NCBI GenBank assembly: GCA_004297775.1
Contig: SCUE01000005.1
Location: 57,530-121,529, forward strand
Origin: Chloroflexota bacterium
GTDB taxonomy: Bacteria > Chloroflexota > UBA6077 > FW602-bin22
DNA length: 64,000 bases
Reading direction: 5' to 3'
This document shows, in pieces, positions 8,298-16,693 of this stretch (positions within the stretch are counted from its first letter, which is position 1; each line of letters starts with the position of its first letter). A program made the translations under genes and the position numbers. The notes under the pieces are model-generated. The model saw only the letters and a list, made by a program, of their open reading frames with translations. It was not told the origin of the DNA and made no database searches.

Positions 8298-9158
8298 GTG
8301 CAATCGTGGGGCATCATCGGACGGCTGACGCCGATGGAATTACTCGCGGCATCGTTTGCTCTCGGCATCGTGGTGATTGCGAGCCTCAGTCGTGCGGGTG
8401 TGCTGGCATTCCTGAGCGCCAGCGTCCCGTTGGCGATTGGGATTGCCGCGATCGCGATCATCGCCGTTCGCCTGGGCGTCAGTCCGCGTCTGGCGCGGGC
8501 GTTGGCTGGCGTGGCACTGACGTTCGCGATCTACGCCGGTCTTCCTCCCCTGCTCGAAACCCGTGTGTACAACTTGATCGACGGCATCCTCTGGGAAATG
8601 GAGCGTAGCTGGCTTGGCACGACCGCGGTCGAGGCGCTGCAGCCGTTCGTGTCGGATCGCCTAACGGTGTTTTTCGTCGCGGTCTATGCGGTCCACGCGC
8701 CGCTCTTCTTCGTCCCGGCGCTCATTCATTGGTGGCGCGGGCGAATCGAGCGCGCCGAGGTCTTGCTGCTGTCGCTCTCGATCGCGATGCACCTCGGCTT
8801 CGTCGGCTACGCGATCTGGCCGGCGTACGGCCCCGTCCGAACCATCCCCGATCTCGTGCCACTGGGAAATAACCTCGGAACCTGGGTGGTGGCCGAGTAT
8901 GGCGTCGCGCTGGGCACGTTTCCAAGCTTGCACGCGGGAATCTCATCGGCGGTCGCGATCGATGCCTGGCGCGTTTCGCCGAGGCGGGGCTTGATGTTCA
9001 CGTCGATCGCGATCGCGATCTGGGCTTCGACGCTGTATCTGCGCTACCACTGGGTGCCCGATCTCCTGGCGGGGCTCGTCCTGGCGATCGTGTCACTCTT
9101 GCTGGCATCGCGCTGGCACGCGGCCTGGTCGCGGCTGCCGCGCGCCGCGACTGCCTGA
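8298..9158 (+). CDS. PAP2-superfamily membrane phosphatase / lipid phosphotransferase
   Basis: A 286-residue integral membrane protein with about six hydrophobic segments. The PAP2 phosphatase motifs are present late in the chain: FPSLHAGISSAVAIDAWR (about 212-229), which contains the catalytic-region His, and LRYHWVPDLLAGLVLA (about 246-261) with the second His and Asp. This arrangement matches the PAP2_3 group, which includes inositolphosphorylceramide synthase-like enzymes and undecaprenyl or phosphatidate phosphatases. The active site would face the outside. The GTG start has no Shine-Dalgarno; ATG 8334 is an alternative. It sits between a VOC gene and a Gfo/Idh gene on the same strand with 12-21 base gaps. 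Confidence 0.82.
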   Translation: MQSWGIIGRLTPMELLAASFALGIVVIASLSRAGVLAFLSASVPLAIGIAAIAIIAVRLGVSPRLARALAGVALTFAIYAGLPPLLETRVYNLIDGILWEMERSWLGTTAVEALQPFVSDRLTVFFVAVYAVHAPLFFVPALIHWWRGRIERAEVLLLSLSIAMHLGFVGYAIWPAYGPVRTIPDLVPLGNNLGTWVVAEYGVALGTFPSLHAGISSAVAIDAWRVSPRRGLMFTSIAIAIWASTLYLRYHWVPDLLAGLVLAIVSLLLASRWHAAWSRLPRAATA

Positions 9159-9164
9159 TACCAT
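9159..9164 (+). promoter_or_regulatory. -10-like box, leaderless start of Gfo/Idh gene
   Basis: TACCAT ends 6 bases before GTG 9171 and overlaps the TGA stop of the PAP2 gene region. No Shine-Dalgarno is present. Confidence 0.45.
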
Positions 9165-9170
9165 CCGGCC

Positions 9171-10307
9171 GTGAAAGCCGCCGTCGTCGGCCTGGGCGTC
9201 GGGCGCAGCCACGCCGAGGCGTACCACCAACTCGCCGAAGCGGAGCTCGTCGCGGTCTGCGATACGCGTGCCGAGCGCCTCGATCCGATCGCCGCCAGGT
9301 ATGGGTGCCGCGCCTATCGATCGTTCGACGAGGTGTTGGCGAATCCGGAGATCGCGCTCGTCTCGATCGCGACGCCGCATCCCAGCCACGCCGAGTTGGC
9401 GATCCGGGCCATGCGGGCCGGCAAGCACGTCATCGTCGAGAAGCCGATGACGATCAATCTGGTCGATGCCGATCGCATGATCGCGACCGCGCGTGAGACC
9501 GGCCGAATGCTGGCGACGATCTTCCAACGGCGATTCTGGCCGGCCGCGTTGAAGGTTCGTCGGGCAATCGATGAAGGTCGCATCGGCCGACCCGTGCTCG
9601 GTCAGTGTGCGCTCTCCTGGTGGCGGCCCGAGGGCTACTACCGCCGCGATGCCTGGCGAGGCCGCTGGGATACCGAGGGCGGTGGCGTCCTCGTCAACCA
9701 GGCGATCCACGCGATCGACATGTTCCAGTGGTTCATGGGCGAACCCGAGGAAGTCGTTGGACGCTGGACCAACCAGACACACCCGTACCTCGAAGTCGAG
9801 GATACCGCCGCGACGATTATTCGCTTCGTCGGCGGTGCGCTCGGCGTGCTCTCGGCCACGACCTCGGCGCGCATCTCCCAGCATCGCATCACGATTCACG
9901 GCTCGCTCGGGCACAGCGTTGGCGTCATTGAGGAGCCGGAGGGCGCGGTCGGTTACAACGACGTGTGGACGATTCCTGGCGAAGAGGGCGTGCCGCGCGC
10001 ATCGCTGGCCGACCACATCGAGCGTGGCGAGTACATCTACCGATCTGGCCGCTACGAAGGCGTCGATAGGTCCGATCCGGCCAAGGACCAGTGCTGGCCG
10101 ACCGACTACGAATTCAAGGCGCCGGCCTATCCGAACTACCACGCGCGTCAGATCGCCGACGTGATCGCGGCGATTCGCGAGGGCCGCAGGCCGCTGGTCG
10201 ACGGCGTCGAGGGTCGGAAGTCAGTCGCAATTCTGCTCGCGATCTATGAGTCGCAGCGAACCGGTCAGCCGGTGTCGGTGCGCGAGCCGGCCGCCGCGTC
10301 GCGCTGA
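9171..10307 (+). CDS. Gfo/Idh/MocA-family NAD(P)-dependent oxidoreductase
   Basis: A 378-residue cytosolic dehydrogenase for sugars, cyclitols or related polyols. The Rossmann motif VVGLGVGRSHAEAY is at about residues 4-17 and the family motif VEKPMTINL at about 90-98. The substrate domain carries GGGVLVNQAIHAIDMFQWFMGEPEEV (read as two parts about 165-190), with the conserved Asp and His of the catalytic region. C-terminal PNYHARQIADVIAAIREGRRP is a hallmark of this family. Full length. The start is set by the TACCAT box. It is transcribed alone and is followed by a hairpin terminator. The substrate is undetermined. Confidence 0.88.
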   Translation: MKAAVVGLGVGRSHAEAYHQLAEAELVAVCDTRAERLDPIAARYGCRAYRSFDEVLANPEIALVSIATPHPSHAELAIRAMRAGKHVIVEKPMTINLVDADRMIATARETGRMLATIFQRRFWPAALKVRRAIDEGRIGRPVLGQCALSWWRPEGYYRRDAWRGRWDTEGGGVLVNQAIHAIDMFQWFMGEPEEVVGRWTNQTHPYLEVEDTAATIIRFVGGALGVLSATTSARISQHRITIHGSLGHSVGVIEEPEGAVGYNDVWTIPGEEGVPRASLADHIERGEYIYRSGRYEGVDRSDPAKDQCWPTDYEFKAPAYPNYHARQIADVIAAIREGRRPLVDGVEGRKSVAILLAIYESQRTGQPVSVREPAAASR

Positions 10308-10324
10308 TTCGACCCGATTCGTCA

Positions 10325-10402
10325 GCCAACCGGGCGCGCGAGGGCCAAGCGACCGCGTGACACCGCGTGGGCAGTCGCCTCGCGGCCAACCGGGCGCGCG
10401 AG
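10325..10402. repeat. 18-base direct repeat, two copies
   Basis: GCCAACCGGGCGCGCGAG occurs at 10325-10342 and again at 10385-10402, exactly 60 bases apart, inside the 115-base convergent gap. The second copy runs into the terminator stem. Confidence 0.8.
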
Positions 10403-10430
10403 CGCGAAGCCCTCGCGCTTCTTCAGTTTT
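10401..10430 (+). terminator. Intrinsic terminator after Gfo/Idh gene
   Basis: AGCGCGA-AGCCC-TCGCGCT forms a perfect 7-bp stem with a 5-base loop, followed by the T-rich TCTTCAGTTTTCTTC. This is the clearest rho-independent terminator in the window. It overlaps the last codons of the convergent aminopeptidase gene. Confidence 0.7.
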
Positions 10431-11598
10431 CTTCTGATCCGCGGTTGAGCACCGCCAGAGAATCATCGACGAATCGCCCGTCGATCTGAATCGGCCGACC
10501 GTCGAGGCTGACCGACCCTCCGCCGTAGGCTGGCAGCATCGGCACGGCGATGTCCCAGTGGATCTGGCTCTTGTTGCCGTTGTCCACGACCACCGACTGA
10601 CCCTCGTACTCCGTGAACGTGTACGCGCGCCCGGGGGTGATGTGGAACGAGCCGCCGACCTTCTCATTGAGCAGGCCGTTCATGACTCGGCGGCGTAGGC
10701 CCGGATTCGTACCAAACGCGACCTCGCCGAAGTAGCGCGCGCCTTCGTCGGTGTCGAGGATCGCGTTGAGATCGTCGTTTCCCCGCGCGGCGCGCGCTTC
10801 GACGATGCGGCCGTTCTCGACTCGAAAATGGATGTCCTCCACCGTGCGCCCGTCGTAGGCGTACTTCCCGACGGCGAACAGCGCGCCCTGCACGGAATCG
10901 CGCACGGGCGAGCTGAAGACCTCGGCGCCGGGGAAGTTGCGATCGATCGTCGAGTTGACGAATCGCATCGGTCCGATGTCCATCGTCAGCTTCGTGCGAC
11001 GGTCCGGCGACGGATCGCGCGGATTCGCCTGAATCTCGAGGGTCGTCGCGGCGTTCAGCATATCGACGAGGCGTGCCTGCGCCTCGCCGATCTCACGCCA
11101 CGGCTGGTCGCAGGCTCGCTTGAATAGGTCGACGTATTCGTCGAGGGTCATGCCCTCGGCGGCGGCTTCCTTCTCGGTCGGCCAGTAGGTGAGCACCCAT
11201 CGGGTGTGGTTGACTCGATAGTTCATCAGAAACGGCTCGCGGGCCTGATTCCAGACGACCATGCGATCGCGCGGGACGACTTCGAACGCGTCGGCATCGG
11301 TCGCGCAGCGAACGATCAGGACGACGTCCGACATCTGGATCGCGACATCGTTCAGCACCGACGATCGCAGCGCGTCGCGACGCGAGCAAGTCAATGCGAT
11401 CTCGGCTTCGAGCGGCTGGTCGCGCTGGATGTAGAGGACGCGCGCCCCGATGTCGGACGAACGACGTGCCAGGCGGCGCGCCAGGGCCGCCGCGCCCGCG
11501 TCGTAGAAGACCAGCACCGTCTCACCGGCCTTCACGTTGCCCGAGATGTCGACCATCGCGGCCGCGATCGAATCGAGCGTTGCCTCGTCCAGCGCCAT
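10423..11598 (-). CDS. M29-family (thermophilic-type) aminopeptidase
   Basis: A 391-residue dimetal aminopeptidase of the AmpS/aminopeptidase T family, releasing N-terminal residues from peptides. Family segments seen are NFPGAEVFSSPVRDSVQG (about 220-237, Glu metal ligand), GARYFGEVAFGTNPGL (about 285-300, Glu ligands), NEKVGGSFHITPG (about 310) and NKSQIHWDIAV (about 345, His and Asp ligands). Length is typical. ATG 11598 has AGGTG four bases upstream; an adjacent GTG at 11601 is also possible. It is divergent from gltX with about 80 bases between starts, and no operon partner is seen. Confidence 0.87.
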   Translation of the reverse strand: MALDEATLDSIAAAMVDISGNVKAGETVLVFYDAGAAALARRLARRSSDIGARVLYIQRDQPLEAEIALTCSRRDALRSSVLNDVAIQMSDVVLIVRCATDADAFEVVPRDRMVVWNQAREPFLMNYRVNHTRWVLTYWPTEKEAAAEGMTLDEYVDLFKRACDQPWREIGEAQARLVDMLNAATTLEIQANPRDPSPDRRTKLTMDIGPMRFVNSTIDRNFPGAEVFSSPVRDSVQGALFAVGKYAYDGRTVEDIHFRVENGRIVEARAARGNDDLNAILDTDEGARYFGEVAFGTNPGLRRRVMNGLLNEKVGGSFHITPGRAYTFTEYEGQSVVVDNGNKSQIHWDIAVPMLPAYGGGSVSLDGRPIQIDGRFVDDSLAVLNRGSEEN

Positions 11599-11668
11599 CA
11601 CGCACCTGCCTGTGTGTTTCGCCGAATCTATCAGACGCGTGTCTGGCCCGGCCGATTGGCCGCCAGCC

Positions 11669-11674
11669 TAGAAT
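11669..11674 (+). promoter_or_regulatory. -10-like box, leaderless start of gltX
   Basis: TAGAAT ends 5 bases before GTG 11680. No Shine-Dalgarno is present. It fixes the start just before the first catalytic segment RIAPSPTG. Confidence 0.5.
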
Positions 11675-11679
11675 CCGCC

Positions 11680-13149
11680 GTGGTTCGTCTTCGTATCGCG
11701 CCCTCGCCGACCGGTATGCCGCACGTCGGCACCGCCTATCAGGCTCTCTTCGATGTCGCGTTCGCGCACCAGCAGGGCGGCCAGTTCATCCTCCGACTGG
11801 AAGACACCGATCGGGCGCGACAGATCGAGGGCTCCGAGGCGACCATCTATGAGATGTTGCGTTGGCTGAAGCTCGATTGGGACGAAGGCCCCGATGTCGG
11901 CGGACCGTACGGCCCGTATCGGCAATCCGAGCGCCTCTCGATCTATCGCGATCACATCGAAACGCTGCTCGCGAAGGGTCACGCCTATCGCTGTTGGTGT
12001 ACGCCCGAGCGATTGGCGCGGGTCCGCGAGGAGCAATCCCAGCGTAAGGAGCCGCCGCGCTACGACCGATGTTGTCTCGGCAAGAGCGAGGCGGAGCGTC
12101 GTCGCGAGCCGGAATGCTCCGACGTTCCAGTGGTCCGCCTTCGCATGCCAGATGACGGTGTGACGACGTTCAACGACCTCGTCCGCGGCGAGATCAGCTT
12201 CGAGAATCGCCTGATCGACGATCAGGTCCTCCTCAAGTCGGATGGCTTTCCGACCTACCACCTCGCGGTCGTGGTCGACGACCACCTGATGAAGATCAGC
12301 CACGTGGTTCGTGGTGAGGAGTGGATCAGTAGCACGCCGAAGCACCTCGTTCTTTACGACTACTTCGGCTGGGAACCACCGGCGATCGCGCACATGTCGC
12401 TCTTGCGCAATGTCGACCGGTCGAAGATTTCGAAGCGGAAGCACCCGTGGGCGAATTTGCCGTGGTTTCGCGAGCGTGGGTTCTTGCCCGAGGCGCTTGT
12501 CAACTTCCTCGGGCTCATGGGGTTCTCTGTGCCGGACGGCAGCGGTGGAACCAAGGAGGTGTTCTCGCTCGACGCGTTCATCACGGCGTTCGACTGGAGC
12601 CGGGTCGGTTCGACCGCGCCAGCGTTCGACCTCGAGAAGCTGACCTGGTTGAATGGCGTCTACGTGCGCGCGCTGCCGGTGCCCGAACTCGTCGAACGGT
12701 GCCGACCGCTGATCGCGGCGGCGGGCCTGACGCCGGCGTCTGACGACTATCTGACGCGCGTCCTGACCCTCGAGCAGGAGCGCATTCACTTGCTTTCGGA
12801 TGTCGGGGACCTCGCGGGGTTCTTCTTCCGCGATGACGTGACGCCGACCGCCGAATCACTTGTTCCGAAGGGAATGACCGCGATGTCGGCCGCGGACGCC
12901 CTCGATCGCGCGGCCGCGCTCTTCGACGAGATGGGTTTTGACCGGGAGCCGGCCGTCCTCGAATCGCGATTCCGTGTCCTGGCCGAGGAATTGGGCGTCA
13001 AGACCGGTCAACTGTTCGGCTTGATCCGCGTCGCCATAACGGGAACGACGAAGTCACCGCCGCTCTTCCACACGGCGGTGACGCTGGGCGCCGCGCGCGT
13101 TCGCGTTCGTCTGACGAGCGCGGCGAACGCCTTGCACGCGGTCAGCTAG
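11680..13149 (+). CDS. gltX: Glutamyl-tRNA synthetase
   Basis: A 489-residue class I aminoacyl-tRNA synthetase that charges tRNA-Glu. The HIGH signature appears as PSPTGMPHVGTAYQALF (about residues 8-24) and KMSKS as RSKISKRKHP (about 248-257). FILRLEDTDRARQ (about 37) is typical of GluRS. A Cys cluster CWCTPERL...YDRCCLG (about 107-130) is in the usual zinc-binding insertion. The C-terminal half is the helical anticodon-binding domain. Length is normal for discriminating or non-discriminating GluRS. The far longer reading frame upstream is antisense to the aminopeptidase and is not used. An SGNH lipoprotein gene follows at 12 bases. Confidence 0.95.
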   Translation: MVRLRIAPSPTGMPHVGTAYQALFDVAFAHQQGGQFILRLEDTDRARQIEGSEATIYEMLRWLKLDWDEGPDVGGPYGPYRQSERLSIYRDHIETLLAKGHAYRCWCTPERLARVREEQSQRKEPPRYDRCCLGKSEAERRREPECSDVPVVRLRMPDDGVTTFNDLVRGEISFENRLIDDQVLLKSDGFPTYHLAVVVDDHLMKISHVVRGEEWISSTPKHLVLYDYFGWEPPAIAHMSLLRNVDRSKISKRKHPWANLPWFRERGFLPEALVNFLGLMGFSVPDGSGGTKEVFSLDAFITAFDWSRVGSTAPAFDLEKLTWLNGVYVRALPVPELVERCRPLIAAAGLTPASDDYLTRVLTLEQERIHLLSDVGDLAGFFFRDDVTPTAESLVPKGMTAMSAADALDRAAALFDEMGFDREPAVLESRFRVLAEELGVKTGQLFGLIRVAITGTTKSPPLFHTAVTLGAARVRVRLTSAANALHAVS

Positions 13150-13161
13150 CGCGCGGGACCG

Positions 13162-14037
13162 GTGAGGGCCGCCGCGCTCTTCGCCTCGGCCTGGCTGGCG
13201 CTCCTCGGTTGCGTGCTACCAGGCGCGGGTACGCCGCCGACCCCGCTCGATCCATTGGTGGCGCGAGTCGCGGCGACCGCGCAGGCGGTGGCAGGAGTTG
13301 GCGATGGCTCGCGGCGCGCTTCGACCACGCCCAACGGTCGAGCCACCGAGGATTCCCGGCTGGCGACTCCGATTCCGGTTGCGGATGGCGCTTCGCCGAC
13401 GCCGCTGATCGCGTTTCCGCCGTCGAAGCCGCTTGTGTACGTCGCGATCGGCGCCTCGGACGCGGTCGGCGTTGGCGCGCTCGATCCCGCGCGCGACGGG
13501 TATGTTGCCGCAATCGGGCGTCGCCTGCCGAGCGGTAGCCGGCCAGTCAGTCTCGGCGCGGCCGGAGCGAGGATCGCCGACGCCCTTGCCCGACAGATGC
13601 CGCGCGCGATCGATGAGAAGCCGGACCTGGTGACCGTCTGGATGGTCGTCAACGATCTCAACGCCGCAACCAATCTGGTCGCGTACGAGCGCGATCTCGA
13701 CCGCCTTCTGCGTGACTTGACCGCCAAGACGACCGCGCGCGTGATCGTGGTGAACTCACCGGACCTGAGCGAGATACCGGCCTACGCCGCTCTTGGCATA
13801 CCGGCCGAGGCGATCCGACCCGAAGTGCTGAAGTGGAACGTCGTCATCGCGCGGACTGTTGCCCGCTACCCGGGCCGCGCCTACCTCGTCGATGTCTACG
13901 CGCGATCGAGTGAGATCGAATACGACTCCGGTCTGGTCGCGGCGGACGACTTCCATCCTTCGAGTCGTGGGTACAACCGCCTGGCTGAGATCGTCTGGGA
14001 GTTCATGGTCGCGAACCGGGTCGTCGCGGCAGGCTGA
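13162..14037 (+). CDS. SGNH/GDSL-type hydrolase lipoprotein
   Basis: A 291-residue exported lipoprotein. The signal peptide ends in the lipobox LLGC at about residue 17, and a low-complexity Thr/Pro/Ala region runs to about 85. The hydrolase core then shows VYVAIGASDAVGVGA (about 92, catalytic Ser in GASD), a glycine block GAAGARIADALA, WMVVNDLNA (about 158, oxyanion Asn) and DDFHPSSRGYNRLAEI (about 264, catalytic Asp-His). All four SGNH blocks are present, so it is likely an active esterase or acyl hydrolase at the cell surface. It begins 12 bases after gltX, and the enolase-superfamily gene after it has its own promoter box. Confidence 0.82.
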   Translation: MRAAALFASAWLALLGCVLPGAGTPPTPLDPLVARVAATAQAVAGVGDGSRRASTTPNGRATEDSRLATPIPVADGASPTPLIAFPPSKPLVYVAIGASDAVGVGALDPARDGYVAAIGRRLPSGSRPVSLGAAGARIADALARQMPRAIDEKPDLVTVWMVVNDLNAATNLVAYERDLDRLLRDLTAKTTARVIVVNSPDLSEIPAYAALGIPAEAIRPEVLKWNVVIARTVARYPGRAYLVDVYARSSEIEYDSGLVAADDFHPSSRGYNRLAEIVWEFMVANRVVAAG

Positions 14038-14049
14038 CCGGGCGCGATC

Positions 14050-14055
14050 TATCCT
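14050..14055 (+). promoter_or_regulatory. -10-like box, leaderless start of enolase-superfamily gene
   Basis: TATCCT ends 7 bases before ATG 14063, with no Shine-Dalgarno. Confidence 0.5.
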
Positions 14056-14062
14056 TCCGGCC

Positions 14063-15223
14063 ATGAAGATCACCGACATCACCTGCATTCCATCCTGGAA
14101 CGGCCACCGCAACGACACGTACGTGTTCGTGGACACGGACGCTGGCATTACCGGCATCGGCGAAGGCGGGCTGACCGGCCAGGAACTGGCCATGGCGGCG
14201 TGCATCGAACATCTCGAACCACGACTGATTGGACGCGACCCGTTCGAGATCGAGCGTCTGTGGCAATTGCTCTTTCGTGGCGGGTTCTTTCCGGCTGCGA
14301 AGATCGGCGCAGCCGCGATCAGCGCGATCGACATCGCGCTCTGGGACATCAAGGGCAAGGCCCTTGGCGTACCCGTCTATGAATTGCTCGGCGGCAAGGT
14401 ACGCGACCGCGTCGTCGTGTATCCGCACAATCGCTCCGGCGAGGCGGCGGCCGGACGTGGCCAGATCGACGAACTCGTCGCCAGTTGCCTGGAGACGTGG
14501 CGCGCTGGCTGGAAGTTCGTTCGCTGGGGATTGCCACAGCAGGGAGACGGAGTTCTGGAAGGGGCGCCGGCGGTTCGGATGTGCGTCGAGCAGGTGCGGG
14601 CAGTGCGCGACGCGCTTGGCCCGGAGGCTGAGATTTGCGTCGACGTCCACACGCGCCTGGATCAAACGGACACCATTCAACTGCTGCGGGCGGTCGAGCC
14701 GTATCGGCCGTACTTCATGGAAGACCCGATACGCGCCGAGAATCTGACGTCGCTGCGCCGCGTCCGGCAAGTGACGGCCGTGCCGATCGCGATGGGAGAA
14801 CACGCGTCGAGCAAGTGGGAACTGAAGGATCTGATCGAGGAGGAACTGGCGGACTACGTTCGGGTCGATGTCACGATGTGCGGTGGGTTGTCCGAGGCGC
14901 GGAAGATCGCCGGTTGGGCCGAGACGCACTACCTGAAGATCGCGCCGCACAGTCCGAACGGCCCGGTCGTGTCGGCGGCATCGCTTCATTTGTGCCTCGC
15001 GACCGATAACTTCGGCGTCCTCGAGTGTCCGCGCCGACCCGGAACGCACTTGGCCGACGCATTCCCGGTTCAACTTGAGTGGGAAGACGGCTATCTGCTT
15101 CCGCCAAGCCGCCCGGGACTGGGCGTCTCCGTCGATCGCGACGTGCTGCGCACCCGATATCCTTATCGACCGACGCCGATGCCGTCGCTGCACCGTCGCG
15201 ATGGATCGCTGACGAACTGGTAG
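14063..15223 (+). CDS. Mandelate racemase/muconate lactonizing enzyme family dehydratase
   Basis: A 386-residue enolase-superfamily enzyme with an N-terminal capping domain (about 1-120) and a TIM-barrel. Metal and catalytic positions can be read: VDVHTRLD with Asp194 and His196, FMEDPI with Glu220, AMGEHAS with Glu246, and APHSPNGPV with His296. The D-x-H plus late His pattern resembles the galactonate/gluconate acid-sugar dehydratase branch rather than the KxK muconate cycloisomerase branch. The likely reaction is dehydration of a sugar acid, but substrate is an inference. It is convergent with a small lipoprotein gene. Confidence 0.85.
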   Translation: MKITDITCIPSWNGHRNDTYVFVDTDAGITGIGEGGLTGQELAMAACIEHLEPRLIGRDPFEIERLWQLLFRGGFFPAAKIGAAAISAIDIALWDIKGKALGVPVYELLGGKVRDRVVVYPHNRSGEAAAGRGQIDELVASCLETWRAGWKFVRWGLPQQGDGVLEGAPAVRMCVEQVRAVRDALGPEAEICVDVHTRLDQTDTIQLLRAVEPYRPYFMEDPIRAENLTSLRRVRQVTAVPIAMGEHASSKWELKDLIEEELADYVRVDVTMCGGLSEARKIAGWAETHYLKIAPHSPNGPVVSAASLHLCLATDNFGVLECPRRPGTHLADAFPVQLEWEDGYLLPPSRPGLGVSVDRDVLRTRYPYRPTPMPSLHRRDGSLTNW

Positions 15224-15231
15224 GTGCGTCG

Positions 15232-15696
15232 CTAACGCTGTCGCGGCCGCTGTGAAACGCCGAAGTCGGCGGTGATCGTGACACGGGTTGCGTTGCGCGG
15301 CCCGGCCACGACCTCGCGAAATGGTCGAGACTCGCGCGGCGTCATTCGCAGGAGGCTCGCGAAGGCGCGCGGCTCGTCCGGAGCGTCGGTGCCATCGAGC
15401 CAGGAGACGAAGAGCGTCACCTCGACCGGCGTGTCGCACGAGCTCTTCGCCTCGCCGGAAATGACGTAATTGGTGGAGGGAACGGTCGGCTCTAGCTTGT
15501 GACTGACAATCGCAATTGCGGGGTCGCCGCACTGTGGCGGCACTGGGCGCGGACCGGGTGGTCGTGGCGTCGGGGTGGAGATGGGTCGGCCAAGCTGGAT
15601 CGGCCTGGGCGCCTGCCCGCGCGAATCGGCGACGCAGGCGATCGTGGCGGCGCCGACCAGGGCCGCGACGAGAACTGACCGCGCGGTCGCGTTCAC
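15232..15696 (-). CDS. Hypothetical secreted protein
   Basis: A 154-residue protein with an N-terminal hydrophobic signal (VLVAALVGAATIAC, about 8-21; the Cys could be lipidated, though the box is weak). A Pro/Thr/Arg-rich linker (about 30-52) and a small beta-rich domain with two Cys (PPQCGDP and KSSCDTP) follow. The pattern IAIVSHKLEPTVPSTNYVISGEAKSSC resembles FxLYD-like exported domains, by pattern only when read in parts. The GTG start lies 2 bases after the SUI1 stop, so it is the second gene of that transcript. Function unknown. Confidence 0.6.
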   Translation of the reverse strand: MNATARSVLVAALVGAATIACVADSRGQAPRPIQLGRPISTPTPRPPGPRPVPPQCGDPAIAIVSHKLEPTVPSTNYVISGEAKSSCDTPVEVTLFVSWLDGTDAPDEPRAFASLLRMTPRESRPFREVVAGPRNATRVTITADFGVSQRPRQR

Positions 15697-15698
15697 GG

Positions 15699-16076
15699 CT
15701 AACCGCCGGCGAGTTTCACTCGGTAGCCAAGCTCAGTCAGGCGTCCCGCGACGAGGTCGCGGTGGTCGCCCTGAAGTTCAACGACGTCGCCGTTGACGCG
15801 TCCACCGGCCGCGACGGCTTTCTTGAGCGTCGTAGCGACGTCATCAAGCGCGTTCGCTGGCAGGCCAGTGATGAGGGTGACGATCTTGCCACCCCGGCCG
15901 CCGCGCTCGCGAAAGACGCGCACGACGCCATCTCGCGGCAGCGGTGGACGACGACTTGTCGGGGGCGCCGCGCGGGCGCGAGTGCAGACGCAGCGGTCGT
16001 GCTTGCGACCGCAACGCAGACAGGTGTCGGATCGCCCGCCATCGGTCGAGTAAACGAGCCGGCTGTATTCCGCCAC
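15699..16076 (-). CDS. yciH: SUI1/YciH-family translation initiation factor-like protein
   Basis: A 125-residue bacterial relative of eukaryotic eIF1. SRLVYSTDGGRSD at the N-terminus and the ending LGYRVKLAGG match the YciH family. The core GDVVELQGDHRDLVAGRL (about 95-112) and GRGGKIVTLITGLP (about 63-76) are the conserved RNA-binding beta-alpha elements. Between them, residues 18-32 contain CLRCGRKHDRCVC, a four-Cys cluster that looks like a zinc knuckle and is absent from the E. coli protein. It probably acts on the small ribosomal subunit; its role in bacterial initiation fidelity is not settled. GTG start with TAGAAT 6 bases upstream. Confidence 0.87.
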   Translation of the reverse strand: MAEYSRLVYSTDGGRSDTCLRCGRKHDRCVCTRARAAPPTSRRPPLPRDGVVRVFRERGGRGGKIVTLITGLPANALDDVATTLKKAVAAGGRVNGDVVELQGDHRDLVAGRLTELGYRVKLAGG

Positions 16077-16082
16077 CGATCC

Positions 16083-16088
16083 ATTCTA
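16083..16088 (-). promoter_or_regulatory. -10-like box, leaderless start of yciH
   Basis: TAGAAT on the minus strand ends 6 bases before GTG 16076. No Shine-Dalgarno is present. Confidence 0.5.
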
Positions 16089-16123
16089 CGGCGCGATTCG
16101 GGCGGAATCCCGCCAAACGCGTG

Positions 16124-16693
16124 TTAGCGTTTCTCCGCGCGGAAGATCGTCGCCGGGGGGATGTTCCAGAGAAAGTACGACCGGTCCCAGTTGCCGAACA
16201 CGTCCTGCACGATCGGCCGCAGGTAGAACGGGCTGTATTGAACGGCGACGAACGGGGCGCCGGGCGCCATTCCCTCGGATACCCGACCGATCAGTCGGGT
16301 GGATGCGTCGCGGCCGAGCATGCGAAACGGAATCGCCGAAACGACGGCATCGAAGCCGACGATCCCAACCTCCCGCGCGAGGTCCGCCAGCGTCTCAGCC
16401 GATCGTGGCACGATCGTCAGTCGAGGATCGACGAACCGCGACCGAAGGCGCGTCACGAAATCGGGGTTGATCTCGAACGACCACAGGCGACCCGTCGGTG
16501 GCAGTTGGTCGAGGATCGCCCGCGTGACCGGTCCGGTCCCGGCGCCGAGTTCGGCCACATTGGCGTGGTGTCGGATATTGGCGCGGCGTCCCATTGCTCG
16601 CGAGAGCGCGGCGCTGCTCGGCGTAATCGATCCGACCGCTTTCCGATCCCTCAGAAACGCGAGGAGAAACGAGAGTCGATCGCTACTCGCCAC
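16124..16693 (-). CDS. PmtA-like phospholipid N-methyltransferase / class I SAM methyltransferase
   Basis: A 189-residue SAM-dependent methyltransferase. The SAM motif I is VAELGAGTGPVTRAIL (about 46-61), preceded by the helix GSITPSSAALSRAMGRR typical of PmtA and rRNA adenine dimethylase-like enzymes. SFEINPDFVTRL (about 76) holds the acidic residue for the SAM ribose. FDAVVSAIPFRML (about 115) is the post-II segment, with IPF in place of the NPPF/Y motif. The GTG start overlaps the pssA stop by 11 bases, so the two are translated together. The pairing suggests methylation of a phospholipid head group, for example phosphatidylethanolamine, though no PE-forming decarboxylase is seen here. Confident for the family, less for the substrate. 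Confidence 0.72.
   Translation of the reverse strand: MASSDRLSFLLAFLRDRKAVGSITPSSAALSRAMGRRANIRHHANVAELGAGTGPVTRAILDQLPPTGRLWSFEINPDFVTRLRSRFVDPRLTIVPRSAETLADLAREVGIVGFDAVVSAIPFRMLGRDASTRLIGRVSEGMAPGAPFVAVQYSPFYLRPIVQDVFGNWDRSYFLWNIPPATIFRAEKR

Noticed and set aside
11206..11679. N-terminal extension of gltX
   Set aside because: The 158 extra codons are antisense to the M29 aminopeptidase. A TAGAAT box and the catalytic start place the true start at 11680.
14003..15532. 509-codon minus-strand frame
   Set aside because: It lies opposite the enolase-superfamily gene with its metal-site motifs and shows no domain of its own.
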